64,000 nt of DNA from Azolla caroliniana (lineage: Eukaryota; Polypodiophyta). Position numbers and translations under genes: made by a program. Within the stretch, counting starts at the first letter, position 1, and the number at the start of each line of letters is the position of its first letter. Below the pieces are notes generated by a model that searched no databases, was not told where the DNA came from, and saw only the letters and a list, made by a program, of their open reading frames with translations. Of this stretch, positions 33,201-42,300 are shown in pieces. The stretch spans positions 9,982,001-10,046,000 of the forward strand of contig JBHGNT010000005.1 of NCBI GenBank assembly GCA_043228905.1, written 5' to 3'.

Positions 33201-35804
33201 AGTTGTGTAAAGTAGCTAATAAGCTATCCTACTAGCTAATTAGCTATCCTAGTAGGTAATTAGCTATGGTACTAGCTAATTAGCTAGTACTATAGTTGTG
33301 TAAAAAAGCTAATTAGGTATCCTACTAGCTAATTAGCCACTGGCAACTAATTAACTATCCTAGTAACTAATTAGCTACTGCCATAGTTGTGTAAAGTAGC
33401 TAATAAGCTATCCTAGTAGCTAATTAGCTATCCTACTAGCTAATTAGCTACTACCATAGTTGAGTAAAGTACCTAATTAGCTATCCTACTAGCTAATTAG
33501 CTACTACCATAGTTGAGTAAAGTACCTAATTAGCTATCCTACTAGCTAATTAGCTACTGGCAACTAATTAGCTATCCGAGTAGCTAATTAGCTATCCTAG
33601 TAGCTAATTAGCTGCTGGCAACTAATTAGCTATCCTACTAGCGAATTAGCTATCCTAGCGAATTAGCTATCCTAGTAGCTACTGCCATAGTTGTGTAAAG
33701 TAGCTAATAAGCTATCCTAGTAGCTAATTAGCTACTGGCAGCTAATTAGCTATCCTAGTAGCTAATTAGCTACTGGCAGCTAATTAGCTGTCCTAGTAGC
33801 TAATAAGCTATCCTAACTACTACCATAGTTGAGTAAAGTACCTAATTAGCTATCCTAACTACTACCATAGTTGAGTAAAGTACCTAATTAGCTATCATAC
33901 TAGCTAATTAGCTATCGTACTAGCTAATTAGCTATCCTAGCTTCTACCATAGTTTAGTAAAGTAGCTAATTAGCTATCCTAAATAACTGTCATGTTATTG
34001 TAGAATCTTGTGGATTAAGGACGGCACATGATGTGTCTGGTGCTGATGATGCTGCAACAGATGAGGATACTACTGCCAATGTGGCTGAAAGTAAGAGTCC
34101 TGCTATCACATCTCCTTCAGATCAGCTGCACCCTATTCTTTTGGAACAGTGTACTGAATTAGGCAACGATGTGAAATGCCATGAAATAGTGGAAACAACA
34201 TGTAAAACTGAGGTTCACAACAACAGTGTTTATGAACACTTGATGCAACATTTCTTCGAGTCTCAAGACCTTGATTCCACCCCACCGAGCCCAACTACTG
34301 AAAATGTCCAAACAGATCCCTCTGTACTTGAAAAGCTAGTTCAAGAAACGGCTGATGTGCAATTAGCTGCTGAGGCGATGGGAAGGTTGTCGGAGGAGGA
34401 CACACTTGCGCATTGGGTCCTAGAAGCAAGGCTAAATGGGGAACCAACCAGAAAAAGGCTGAAGAAGGGGCCACGATCGGGAACAAGACCAGTTACTCGG
34501 TCAAGGGGCCCAGACGTAGTGGAGCGAAATACTGTTTAGTTGGATATGATTGTTAGCTTAGGGATTTTGCTAGGGTTTTATGAAGTTTTACTATCCTGTT
34601 GGACAAGTAAAACCTCAGATTGGTTGTTGCTTGATCCACATTATGTAATGGAACTCTATGATGTTTTTCCAAGATAATTTGAAGAGTGTTGTTCTATGAC
34701 TGAAACTCTTTGATGTTCAGGATATTGTTTTGTGAGACTAGTAGTTACTTTGTGAGTGTGAATATGTTGGTGTTTTCTGATGTTGCAGAGTCTAAAGGGT
34801 TTGATTCTATTGCTCGTAAGGCCAATGGCAGTGTGGATACTGTTGATGTTGCGGCATGTTTAAAGGGCCCCATCTTGAAAGTAGATGTAGCAACTGACAC
34901 AAGTGATCTGGTCACACAAGTTGATCAAGCATGTAGCACGGATGACTTGGTGTTGCAGGTAGATGCAGCATGTAGCACGGATGACTTGGTGTTGCAGGTA
35001 GATGCAGCATGTGATACCAGTGGACTGATATCGAGCAGAACAGTAGCTACATGCACTGAGGTAATCCAAGGATTGATAACTAAGTCGACAAAACAAGAGC
35101 ACCAGAATGTGAATCTAGGCCCAACACAGTCGACTAGGGGTTTAAAGAGGAAAAGGACACCAGTTGTGTCAGCCGAACCTGAGCTGATTGAGATTGATCG
35201 TATCCTACCAAAAAATGGTGTAACAGCGGCTCAGTTTCAGGAATGGAAACCTAAACCACTAGAAGTCGAGCGAAGAGCCTTGATCTTGGAGCTGGATAAA
35301 GTCTTGATGAGTGTGAGATATATGCAGCCAAGGAGGGACGCAAATCAGTTTCTAGAGTGGGCTGCGGAGTACTTCGATTTGTTTATTTGGAGTGAAAAAC
35401 CAAAATCAGATGTGTGGAAGTGTTTGGCAAGATTCTTCCCAAAATGGCGAAGTCGTTTTAAAGGTCAATGGGCACGAGAAAATTGTGAGCAGATGGAAGC
35501 TGCAAGATTCAAGAGGCTTTCTGATTTTTGGGCTACTTGGCCTGAATATAATGCTGACAATACATTGATTTTGGATACAGAACATTTCCGACACTACTTC
35601 AATATTCGGAGATGCTGTCTCATTCTACCCGAGGAAATGCCTGAACAGTACCTGGTGCAAACAGTGAGCTGCCAACTAGGTGCATGGTTGTGGACTCCAT
35701 ACCGAGCTCAATATGCGGATAATATATGTAGACTCGTTCCACTGACTAGCAAGAGCTCAGCTGTTTATAGGAGATTTGTAGACATTTCCAATGGTAATTT
35801 ATAA
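30234..35804 (+). CDS. Spliced zinc-finger plus FCP1/NIF-like protein of the DNA element (predicted 807 aa)
   Basis: Predicted exons are 30234-30337, 30434-30490, 30995-31676, 31755-31898, 31983-32316, 34004-34090 and 34789-35804. Every junction is GT-AG and the reading phase is kept at all six, totalling 808 codons. Exons 1-2 encode a Ser/Arg-rich N-terminus that is open in the second copy as well. Exon 3 has no domain I recognise (YGLSLEGVDP, WAVYGEASVKRCRKMG). Exon 4 and the start of exon 5 look helical. Exon 5 ends in a RING-like Cys/His finger (CIACG, CNHTYHLLCFQHAC). Exon 7 adds three ~18-residue LQVDAACST repeats, a basic segment and an FCP1/NIF-like domain. If the intron after 34090 is retained, translation ends at 34539, giving 618 aa. 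The role is unknown; position in the element suggests an accessory mobility or regulatory factor. Confidence 0.68.
30530..30950. repeat. Degenerate TTAGGGTTT-type repeats filling intron 2 of the element gene
   Basis: Imperfect units such as TTTCTGATTAGGGTTTCTGA recur across this intron and again, reversed, at about 8560-9040 in the second copy. Many contain the plant telomere-like TTAGGGTTT or AGGGTTT. They are too degenerate and irregularly spaced to be a telomere; they look like a minisatellite carried by the element. Confidence 0.8.
32330..33985. repeat. Intronic array of the palindrome AGCTAATTAGCT (about 1.65 kb)
   Basis: Dozens of AGCTAATTAGCT copies, each a perfect 12-bp palindrome, are spaced about 20 bp apart by short linkers (ATCCTACT, ACTGGC, ACCATAGTTGTGTAAA). 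A longer-range order repeats blocks such as CATAGTTGTGTAAAGTAGCT. The array fills intron 5 (32317-34003) of the plus-strand gene; the flanking donor ACAG/GTATAC and acceptor TTATTGTAG keep the reading frame. Likely roles are transposase binding or small-RNA production; neither is shown by the sequence. Confidence 0.93.
34004..34539 (+). other. Alternative 3' terminal exon of the element gene (618-aa form)
   Basis: Exon 6 starts at 34004 in phase with exon 5 and stays open to a stop at 34539. It encodes an acidic, disordered segment ending in a basic tail (TRKRLKKGPRSGTRP). Within it, GAAA/GTAAGAG at 34090 is a strong donor that would instead join exon 7 at 34789 in frame. One gene could therefore make two proteins, with and without the NIF-like domain. 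Confidence 0.55.
34789..35804 (+). other. FCP1/NIF-like phosphatase domain exon of the element gene
   Basis: It follows a good acceptor (TGATGTTGCAG). Downstream of the VDAACSTDD repeats and a KRKRTP basic patch, the segment from about 35275 resembles the HAD-type NIF/FCP1 fold: ALILELDKVLMS at the catalytic loop, FLEWAAEYFDLFIWSEKPKS, then ADNTLILDTEHFRHY. In active FCP1/SCP enzymes the loop is D-x-D-x-T; here it reads ELDKV, so the nucleophilic Asp and the Thr are replaced. Plant NIF-like proteins often carry DLNG at this place. The domain is more likely a binding module than an enzyme, and could be a captured host gene segment. Confidence 0.55.
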
Positions 35805-35940
35805 ATATGTAAAGAGATGACATTATTCAATGAAGAATTTAATTACTTGTTCCCACTGTTACTTATCTACTGTGTAATTTGAGGAATATGTTGCAGATTG
35901 TTGATTTCATTCTATTGATGACTATTTAGCTATTGACAGC

Positions 35941-36440
35941 TAATTAGCTGCATTTGTACAGCTAATTAGCTACTGATGACTATTTCGCTATAACTTATAA
36001 CTTAAAACTTAACAAAAAAGACATGATTTTATTGAGAAAGAAGCACAGAAAGCAGACTGTATACAAGAAATTGATTCCAAACGAATTTATTGATCTGTTT
36101 TCGCGAAATACATGTTTGTTTTACAAGAGAACATGGTAAGTGCTACTTGTAGCTACAAATTCCATGGCATACTATTGTAAATACATTTGTACAGCTAATT
36201 AGCTGCATTTGTACAGCTAATTAGCTACTGATGACTATTTCGCTATAACTTATAACTTAAAACTTAACAAAAAAGACATGATTTTATTGAGAAAGAAGCA
36301 CAGAAAGCAGACTGTATACAAGAAATTGATTCCAAACGAATTTATTGATCTGTTTTCGCGAAATACATGTTTGTTTTACAAGAGAACATGGTAAGTGCTA
36401 CTTGTAGCTACAAATTCCATGGCATACTATTGTAAATACA
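35941..36440. repeat. 255-bp tandem duplication over the 3' end of the transposase gene
   Basis: The marker TAATTAGCTGCATTTGTACA starts at 35941 and again at 36196; the following ~240 bp are almost identical. Both units carry AGCTAATTAGCT palindromes. The right-hand unit includes the stop codon region of the minus-strand transposase frame (stop at 36408), so the gene's 3' end and probable polyadenylation region are duplicated. The unit lies between the two convergent genes. Confidence 0.92.
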
Positions 36441-38249
36441 TTCATACACATTAGCACCAACAGTGTATAAACCGGAGCAGCTATTGTATTCTGACATTGG
36501 GACGTTGATGCATCTGACCAAATGAGAGTACATATACGCCGCTGGTTTGTCTTCTAACAGCCTGTACACATATTCGTAGTCATCTAGTTTTGCATAAAAA
36601 ATGCCTTCGATGTAGAATGTCCCGGCAGATACAAAATTTCCCCATGCATCTACAATATTCTGCCTTGCACACTGTTTACTAACCGTGCACTTTAATATAT
36701 AGAAATCAACACCCTCTGAATTGCCTTCTTCAGCATTTACAGCGAAGTTATCCCCAACGTTCAGGACATCACTCAAAGTATCTCCAAGTCCCTCATATGT
36801 GAAGTCAGCATTCTGCCCTGTTTCTCCATCAACTGCTTCCTTATCATTCAGAGTGTGATACTCCCAATTCTGAATGTATGCTTTGTTTAGACAATATCTC
36901 CAATTTCCCTGCACACAATGGAAGCAAAAACAAGTCAATTCTCTAACCGCAATACAATGACCATCCAACCTGGAATAACCGCGAACAGCATGCAGAGATC
37001 GCAATTCGGGAATTCCTTGGCACTCCCAGGTCTTCTCCCTATTTACTTCATCTATCTTCACTTCCCAAAATTCACGTTTGATATCTCGAACTTGCGAGGA
37101 ATAAACACCTGTGGCACTCGTCGACATATTTGTTCTTAAAAATTCAACTACATGTGATGCACAATTCATGTGCACACCATCTGTCTTTAGTTGTTCATGG
37201 GTAAGTGCCCGCTTTATAACAGCCCCTGCACCATCATGTTCACCTTTACCATGGCCAGACCCAAAAAAATTCCATCTCATCTCCAAACCTGTTATAGCAG
37301 GATACCTCCCCACAAAATAAAATGGACGTCGAGCCTTGAATTGTGACACAGCTCCGTCAGACCAGACCCAATGTTGAGTAAGCTCCAAACGTTGAGCTAA
37401 TAACCACTGCCAATGTAACTTAAAACAGTGTTGGACGAACAAGGTATCATGCTTCTTATCATCGGAAATAAAGAAATGAATTACTTTTTTAACATCACCT
37501 GAAACTCGAAAATATGTTATGTGCACAAAAATGGTTACCTGAACTGAACACCAATGCATAGATTGAATTTCATTCTGCTGCTTGAAAGTATAATTCTCTG
37601 CGAAATCTACTACTGAGACTACTACATCATTTGGGAAATCAGATATGCAAGTCTTAAACTGATGGGCCTGCCATGAATAAATGAAGTTGTGTTTAATGAA
37701 CTTTCCTAGAGATACTACAAACAGAGACACCAAATCCCTTGGTTTAAGCATCTTCCGAACTAGATCCTTTCTTTTACACACCTTTCCTTCGAAATTGGTG
37801 TTCACTGACTCAAATAACTTCACAGAGATCAATATTTCACTACTCAATTCATTTGGACACCACCTAAATCTAGTAGGGCCACAATCTTGACATAAACCCA
37901 TGACACATTTATGAATATGGAAGATAGCGTCAGATTCTCTCGGACACAATATTGAATCTAATAAATAACTCATGGAAGAGATAACGTGCTCAGATGATTT
38001 ACACTCCTCTTGCGGGCTTGATCGACAGATTTGGCACCCACATGTGCAAACTGTATTAGTTAGGGATGCGCTATGGTGACGTAGTAGATTAACAGAGTCC
38101 TTCAGAAAACCCATCTGTACATGGTAAATGCAACAACATGTGTATCGATCCTTTAAGCGTCTCACAAAGTGTGGCTTAAGAGACTCGAATGTTCGTAGTT
38201 GAACTTTGATAGTTGGATGCTTTCGTTTGAACCTAATAAATAAATCGAC
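36408..38249 (-). CDS. DDE-type transposase-like protein, 3' exon (613 codons)
   Basis: The exon opens at 38249 after a splice acceptor (TTATTACGCAG on the minus strand) and runs to the stop at 36408. The N-terminal part (KVQLRTFESLKPHFVRRLKD, then CCCIYHVQM) and a CTCGCQIC cluster precede a likely catalytic core. VVDFAENYTF has D216, VWSDGAVSQFK has D298, and SGHGKGEHDGAGAVIKRA has D339 (residues counted from the exon start). A C-terminal Cys/His/Trp-rich segment (LTCFCFHCVQGNWRYC) follows. This motif order, with HFF/NFF...HGKG..DG.G after SDG..SQ, resembles a widespread but poorly named transposase-like family of animals and some plants; I cannot name the superfamily. The first exon or exons should lie beyond the array at 38280-38952 and are missing. 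Confidence 0.7.
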   Translation of the reverse strand, partial: VDLFIRFKRKHPTIKVQLRTFESLKPHFVRRLKDRYTCCCIYHVQMGFLKDSVNLLRHHSASLTNTVCTCGCQICRSSPQEECKSSEHVISSMSYLLDSILCPRESDAIFHIHKCVMGLCQDCGPTRFRWCPNELSSEILISVKLFESVNTNFEGKVCKRKDLVRKMLKPRDLVSLFVVSLGKFIKHNFIYSWQAHQFKTCISDFPNDVVVSVVDFAENYTFKQQNEIQSMHWCSVQVTIFVHITYFRVSGDVKKVIHFFISDDKKHDTLFVQHCFKLHWQWLLAQRLELTQHWVWSDGAVSQFKARRPFYFVGRYPAITGLEMRWNFFGSGHGKGEHDGAGAVIKRALTHEQLKTDGVHMNCASHVVEFLRTNMSTSATGVYSSQVRDIKREFWEVKIDEVNREKTWECQGIPELRSLHAVRGYSRLDGHCIAVRELTCFCFHCVQGNWRYCLNKAYIQNWEYHTLNDKEAVDGETGQNADFTYEGLGDTLSDVLNVGDNFAVNAEEGNSEGVDFYILKCTVSKQCARQNIVDAWGNFVSAGTFYIEGIFYAKLDDYEYVYRLLEDKPAAYMYSHLVRCINVPMSEYNSCSGLYTVGANVYECIYNSMPWNL

Positions 38250-38279
38250 CTGCGTAATAAAGGGGAATTAGTTATTCTC

Positions 38280-38952
38280 GTAACTAGCTAACTATCCTAG
38301 TAGCTAATTAGCTATTCTAGTAGCTAGTTAGCTATTCTAGTAGCTAGTTAGCTATTCTAGTAGTAGATTAGCTATCATGGTAGCTAATTAGTTGTCCTAG
38401 TAGCTAATTAGCTATCATGGTAGTTAATTAGCTGTCGTAGTAGCTAATTAGCTATCATGGTAGCTAATTAGCTATTCTAGTAGCTAATTAGCTATCATGG
38501 TAGCTAATTAGTTGTCGTAGTAGCTAATTAGCTATCATGGTAGCTAATTAGCTGTCCTAGTAGCTAATTGGTTGTCCTAGTAGCTAATTAGCTATCATGG
38601 TAGCTAATTAGCTATTCTAGTAGCTAATTAGCTATCATGGTAGCTAATTAGCTATTCTAGTAGCTAATTAGCTATCCTGGTAGCTAATTAGCTGTCGTAG
38701 TAGCTAATTAGCTATCATGGTAGCTAATTAGCTGTCGTAGTAGCTAATTAGCTATCATGGTAGCTAATTAGCTATTCTAGTAGCTAATTAGCTATTCTAG
38801 TAGCTAATTAGCTATCATGGTAGCTAATTAGCTGTCGTAGTAGCTAATTAGCTATCATGGTAGCTAATTAGCTGTCCTAGTAGCTAATTAGTTGTCCTAG
38901 TAGCTAATTAGCTATCATGGTGGCTAATTAGCTTGTCTACTAGCTAATTAGC
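38280..38952. repeat. Right-hand 20-bp palindromic array of the DNA element
   Basis: About 33 units of 20 bp, each AGCTAATTAGCT plus an 8-bp linker. Linkers alternate among ATCATGGT, ATTCTAGT, GTCGTAGT and GTCCTAGT, giving a partial 40-bp higher order. It is far more regular than the intron array. It lies immediately upstream of the transposase 3' exon, in what is probably another intron, and runs directly into a truncated copia LTR. Confidence 0.95.
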
Positions 38953-39351
38953 TGTACTAGGTTTGCCCTAAGTCATATTTATACTAATATGACTTTTCGG
39001 CTATTTACAAATATAGCCCCAATGGACTCTCAGAAACATATTTACGAATATGTCCCTTCATCCGGTGAGCACTCCTCACCGGGCCTTCACAATTCGGCTC
39101 TTGCTGGGTACTCGTCATCCGGTTCTCACCGGGTCTTCACCATCCGGCTCTTGTCGGGCCCTCATCATCCGGTTCTCACCGGGTCTTCACCATCCGGCTC
39201 TTGTCGGGCACTCGTCATCCGGTTCTCACCGGGCCTTCCTTGCCAGGTACTCGTCATCCGGCTCTCACCGGGTCTTCCATTGCCGAGTACCCATCATCCG
39301 GTTCTCACCGGGTCTTCTCACTTCCCATTCGGAGGGACCTGTTTCCTAACA
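38953..39351 (-). repeat. Truncated 3' LTR of copia element D
   Basis: On the minus strand it starts TGTTAGGAAACAGG at 39351 after a polypurine tract (GAGTGAAGGGGGAG, about 39352-39368). It matches the 5' LTR (43410-44282) until about 38953, near CTGTACTAGGTTTGCCC, then breaks off into the palindromic array. Around 400 bp of the LTR end are absent. It contains shortened minisatellite units (CATCCGGTTCTCACCGGGTC). Confidence 0.85.
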
Positions 39352-39368
39352 AACTCCCCCTTCACTCC

Positions 39369-42300
39369 GGCATGGGATATCTTACCAGTCCGATCCGCTT
39401 CCAACATGCATCCAGCTTGGCTGGCATCAGCACTTTGGTCAGCATATCTGACCCGTTCTCGGCCGTGTGGATCTTCATCAGTGCGAACTCTCGATCTTCT
39501 ACTCGCTCCCAGATTCAGTGATGCCTACGTTGGATGTGCTTCGTCTTGGAATGGTACGTTGCGTTCTTAGCAAGGTGGATGGCACTTTGACTATCGCAAT
39601 AGAGCCAGTATTTATCTTGCCGGATACCGAGCTCTCCGATGAAGTCCTTCATCCATAATATTTCCTTGCTGGCTTCCACAGCCGCCATGTACTCTGCCTC
39701 CGTGGTTGACAACGCAACCGTCTTCTGCAACCTCAACTGCCACGAAACAGCTCCCCCTGCATATGTCATTACATACCCAGAAGTAGACCGCCTAGTATCC
39801 ACATCAGCCGACATATCCGAATCAGTAAAACTATCAAGTTGAGGTTTACCGGGGCCGAATCGGAGGCACATATTCAAAGTGCCCTTCAGGTATCAGAGTA
39901 TCCATTTGACCGCGTTCCAGTGCTCCTTGCCGGGATTGCTCATAAACCAGCTCACCACTCCGACTGCGTATCCAATATCCGGTCGAGTACACACCATTGA
40001 GTACATTAAGCTCCCGACGGCAGAGGCATATGGCACCTTCATCATCTCCGCCTTCTCTGTTTTCGTCTTCGGGCTTTTCTTGCTGGATAATCTGTAGTTT
40101 GCCGAGAGTGTCGATCCGACCGGTTTCGCTTCTAACATGTTGAACCGCTGAAGCACCTTTGTCACGTATTTCTCCTGTGACAGCCACAATTGCTTCGTTG
40201 GCCGGTTCCGGATGATATGCATCCCCAGCATCTGTCTTTCCGGATCCAAGTCTTTCATTGTGAAAGTTCGGTCGAGAGCCTTCTTCAGCATCCGTATTCT
40301 GGCTTGGTCCCGTCCGACGATCAACATGTCGTCCACGTATAGAAGGAGTATCAAGAAGTCACCTCCTTCGAACTTCTTCACAAACACGCAGTGATCGGCC
40401 TGCGTCTTGTGGTACCCTTGATCTGTCATGAAGGAGTCGAACTTCCAGTACCATTGTCGGGGAGCCTGCTTCAGTCCGTACAGGCTCTTCTTCAACCGGC
40501 AAACCAGGTGCTCCTTCCCTTTCTCCACGAGTCCTTCTGGTTGCTGCATGTAGATCTCCTCTTCAAGGTAACCGTGAAGGAATGTCGTCTTCACGTCTAG
40601 CTGCTCTACCTCGAGGTCCATGCTTGCCGCTATACTCAGCACCATCCGGATGGAGCTCATATTTACTACCAGGGGAAATATCTCGTCGAAGTCCACGCCA
40701 TTCTTCTGCTGGAACCCCTTCATCACGATCCTGGCTTTGTATCTCGGGGGGTTCCGGCATCTCCCGGTTTCAACTTGTACACCCACTTGTTTCGGAGTGC
40801 CCGCTTTCCTTTCGGCAACTCCACCAATTCATACGTATGGTTCTCATGCAAGGAATCCATCTAATCCTGCATGGCACTTAACCATTTGCGGCTGTGGGTG
40901 TCATCCTTCACTTCTTCGAAGCTTTCCGGCTCTCCCTCATCGGTCATCAGCACATGCTCTGCATCCGGAAATCTCCAGGGGGGCCTTCTCTCTCTGAGAG
41001 GATATCTTCGTCTTTGACCTTCGACAACCGGCTCCACTATTTGTTCTTCATCCGAATCCGATTCGGGGTCTTGGCCAGTTCCGATTTCAGCTTCCTCTAC
41101 TTCTTCTTCTGCCGGTTCGGTATTCTCACCGTAACCGGCTGGTTCCTCGAGTGTCAACCGGCTCTTAGCCGGGTGTGTCCGAATCTCATCAGAGTTCATT
41201 ATCTTCTTCTCCGACTCCCAATCGGCAAGGGTCTTGTCCTCCATGAAGAAAATATCTTGACTCATGAATACCTTCTCGTCGGCCAGGTCCCACACTCGGT
41301 AGCTGAACTCATCGTCGCCGTAACCGAGGAATATGCATGGCCGGGTCTTTGGATCCAACTTTCCTCTCCAGTCCTTAGCTACATGCACGTACGCGAGACA
41401 CCCGAACACCTTCAGATGCCGGTAGGACACTTCCTTACCGGTTCATACTCTCTGCGGCGTGTCTCCATCCAAGGGTATTGAGGGTGATCTGTTTATCACA
41501 TATGTCGCCGTTGACAGTGCCTCAGTCCAAAACTTCTTGGGTAGTTTCGCATGCGCCAGCATACTCCGAACCCTCTCCATTATGGTCCGGTTCATCCTCT
41601 CGACCAGCCCGTTTAGTTACGGGATCTTCGGCACGGTAAATTCGAGCCGGATTCCCTTCGAGCGGTAGTACTCCTCGAACTGCCCCTGGTATTCTCCTCC
41701 GTTATCTGCTCGAACCGCCTTCAGCTTCCAGCTGGTTTCTCTTTCCACTCTAGTGTGGAGCTCTTTGAAGAAGGATAGCACCTGATCCTTCGTCTTCAGC
41801 GGTGTGGCCCACAACTTCCGGTTGTGGTCATCTATGAACGTCACGAAGTACTGCGATCCTGCATGTGACTTCGTGTCCACTTGACACACATCAGTATGCA
41901 CCAACTCCAATGGTGCATTACGTCTCATCGGTGGCCTTGGTCGGAAGGAGGTCCGGTTTTGCTTACCGGCCAGACAATCAGTGCACTTCTCCAAGTGCAA
42001 GTTCTTCACTGGAATGAGGTTGTCGTCTGGAAGCCTCTTCATCCCCTTCTCGCTCATGTGACACAACCTCTTGTGCCACAGCTCACTGGCAGTGTCGGAT
42101 GTCACGTTCACTTCCTCCGGACATAACCGGGCATTCATTAGGTACAACATGCCGACCTTCTGGGCCCGAGTCACAATCAAGCTCCCTTTGCTGAACTGCA
42201 TAACACCATTCCGGATGCTACCCGTGTAGCCTTCATCATCTAGCCGACCGGCTGATATTAGGTTCAGTCGAACCTCCGGAACGTGTCGGACATCCTTTAG

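Larger units (their letters stand above)
29983..38952 (+). mobile_element. Large multi-gene DNA transposon-like element with AGCTAATTAGCT arrays (right end lost)
   Basis: The left end, GGGTAAAAGCATGCGAGTGG, is shared with the fragment at 9595 although the outside sequences differ (LINE here, gypsy B there), which defines a true terminus. Inside lie a spliced plus-strand gene (30234-35804) and a convergent minus-strand transposase-like gene (36408-38249). Copies of the 12-bp palindrome AGCTAATTAGCT occur near the left end (30016-30055), in a 1.7-kb intron array, between the two genes, and in a right-hand array (38280-38952) that abuts a truncated copia LTR. Repeated palindromes near the ends suggest transposase-binding sites. 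The right terminus, TIR and target duplication cannot be seen. The superfamily is unassigned. Confidence 0.75.

Noticed and set aside
32330-33985. Regularly spaced palindromic array that superficially resembles a CRISPR array
   Set aside because: Repeats are 12-bp palindromes with 8-9-bp linkers, not 23-47-bp repeats with unique ~30-bp spacers; there are no cas genes and the genome is eukaryotic.
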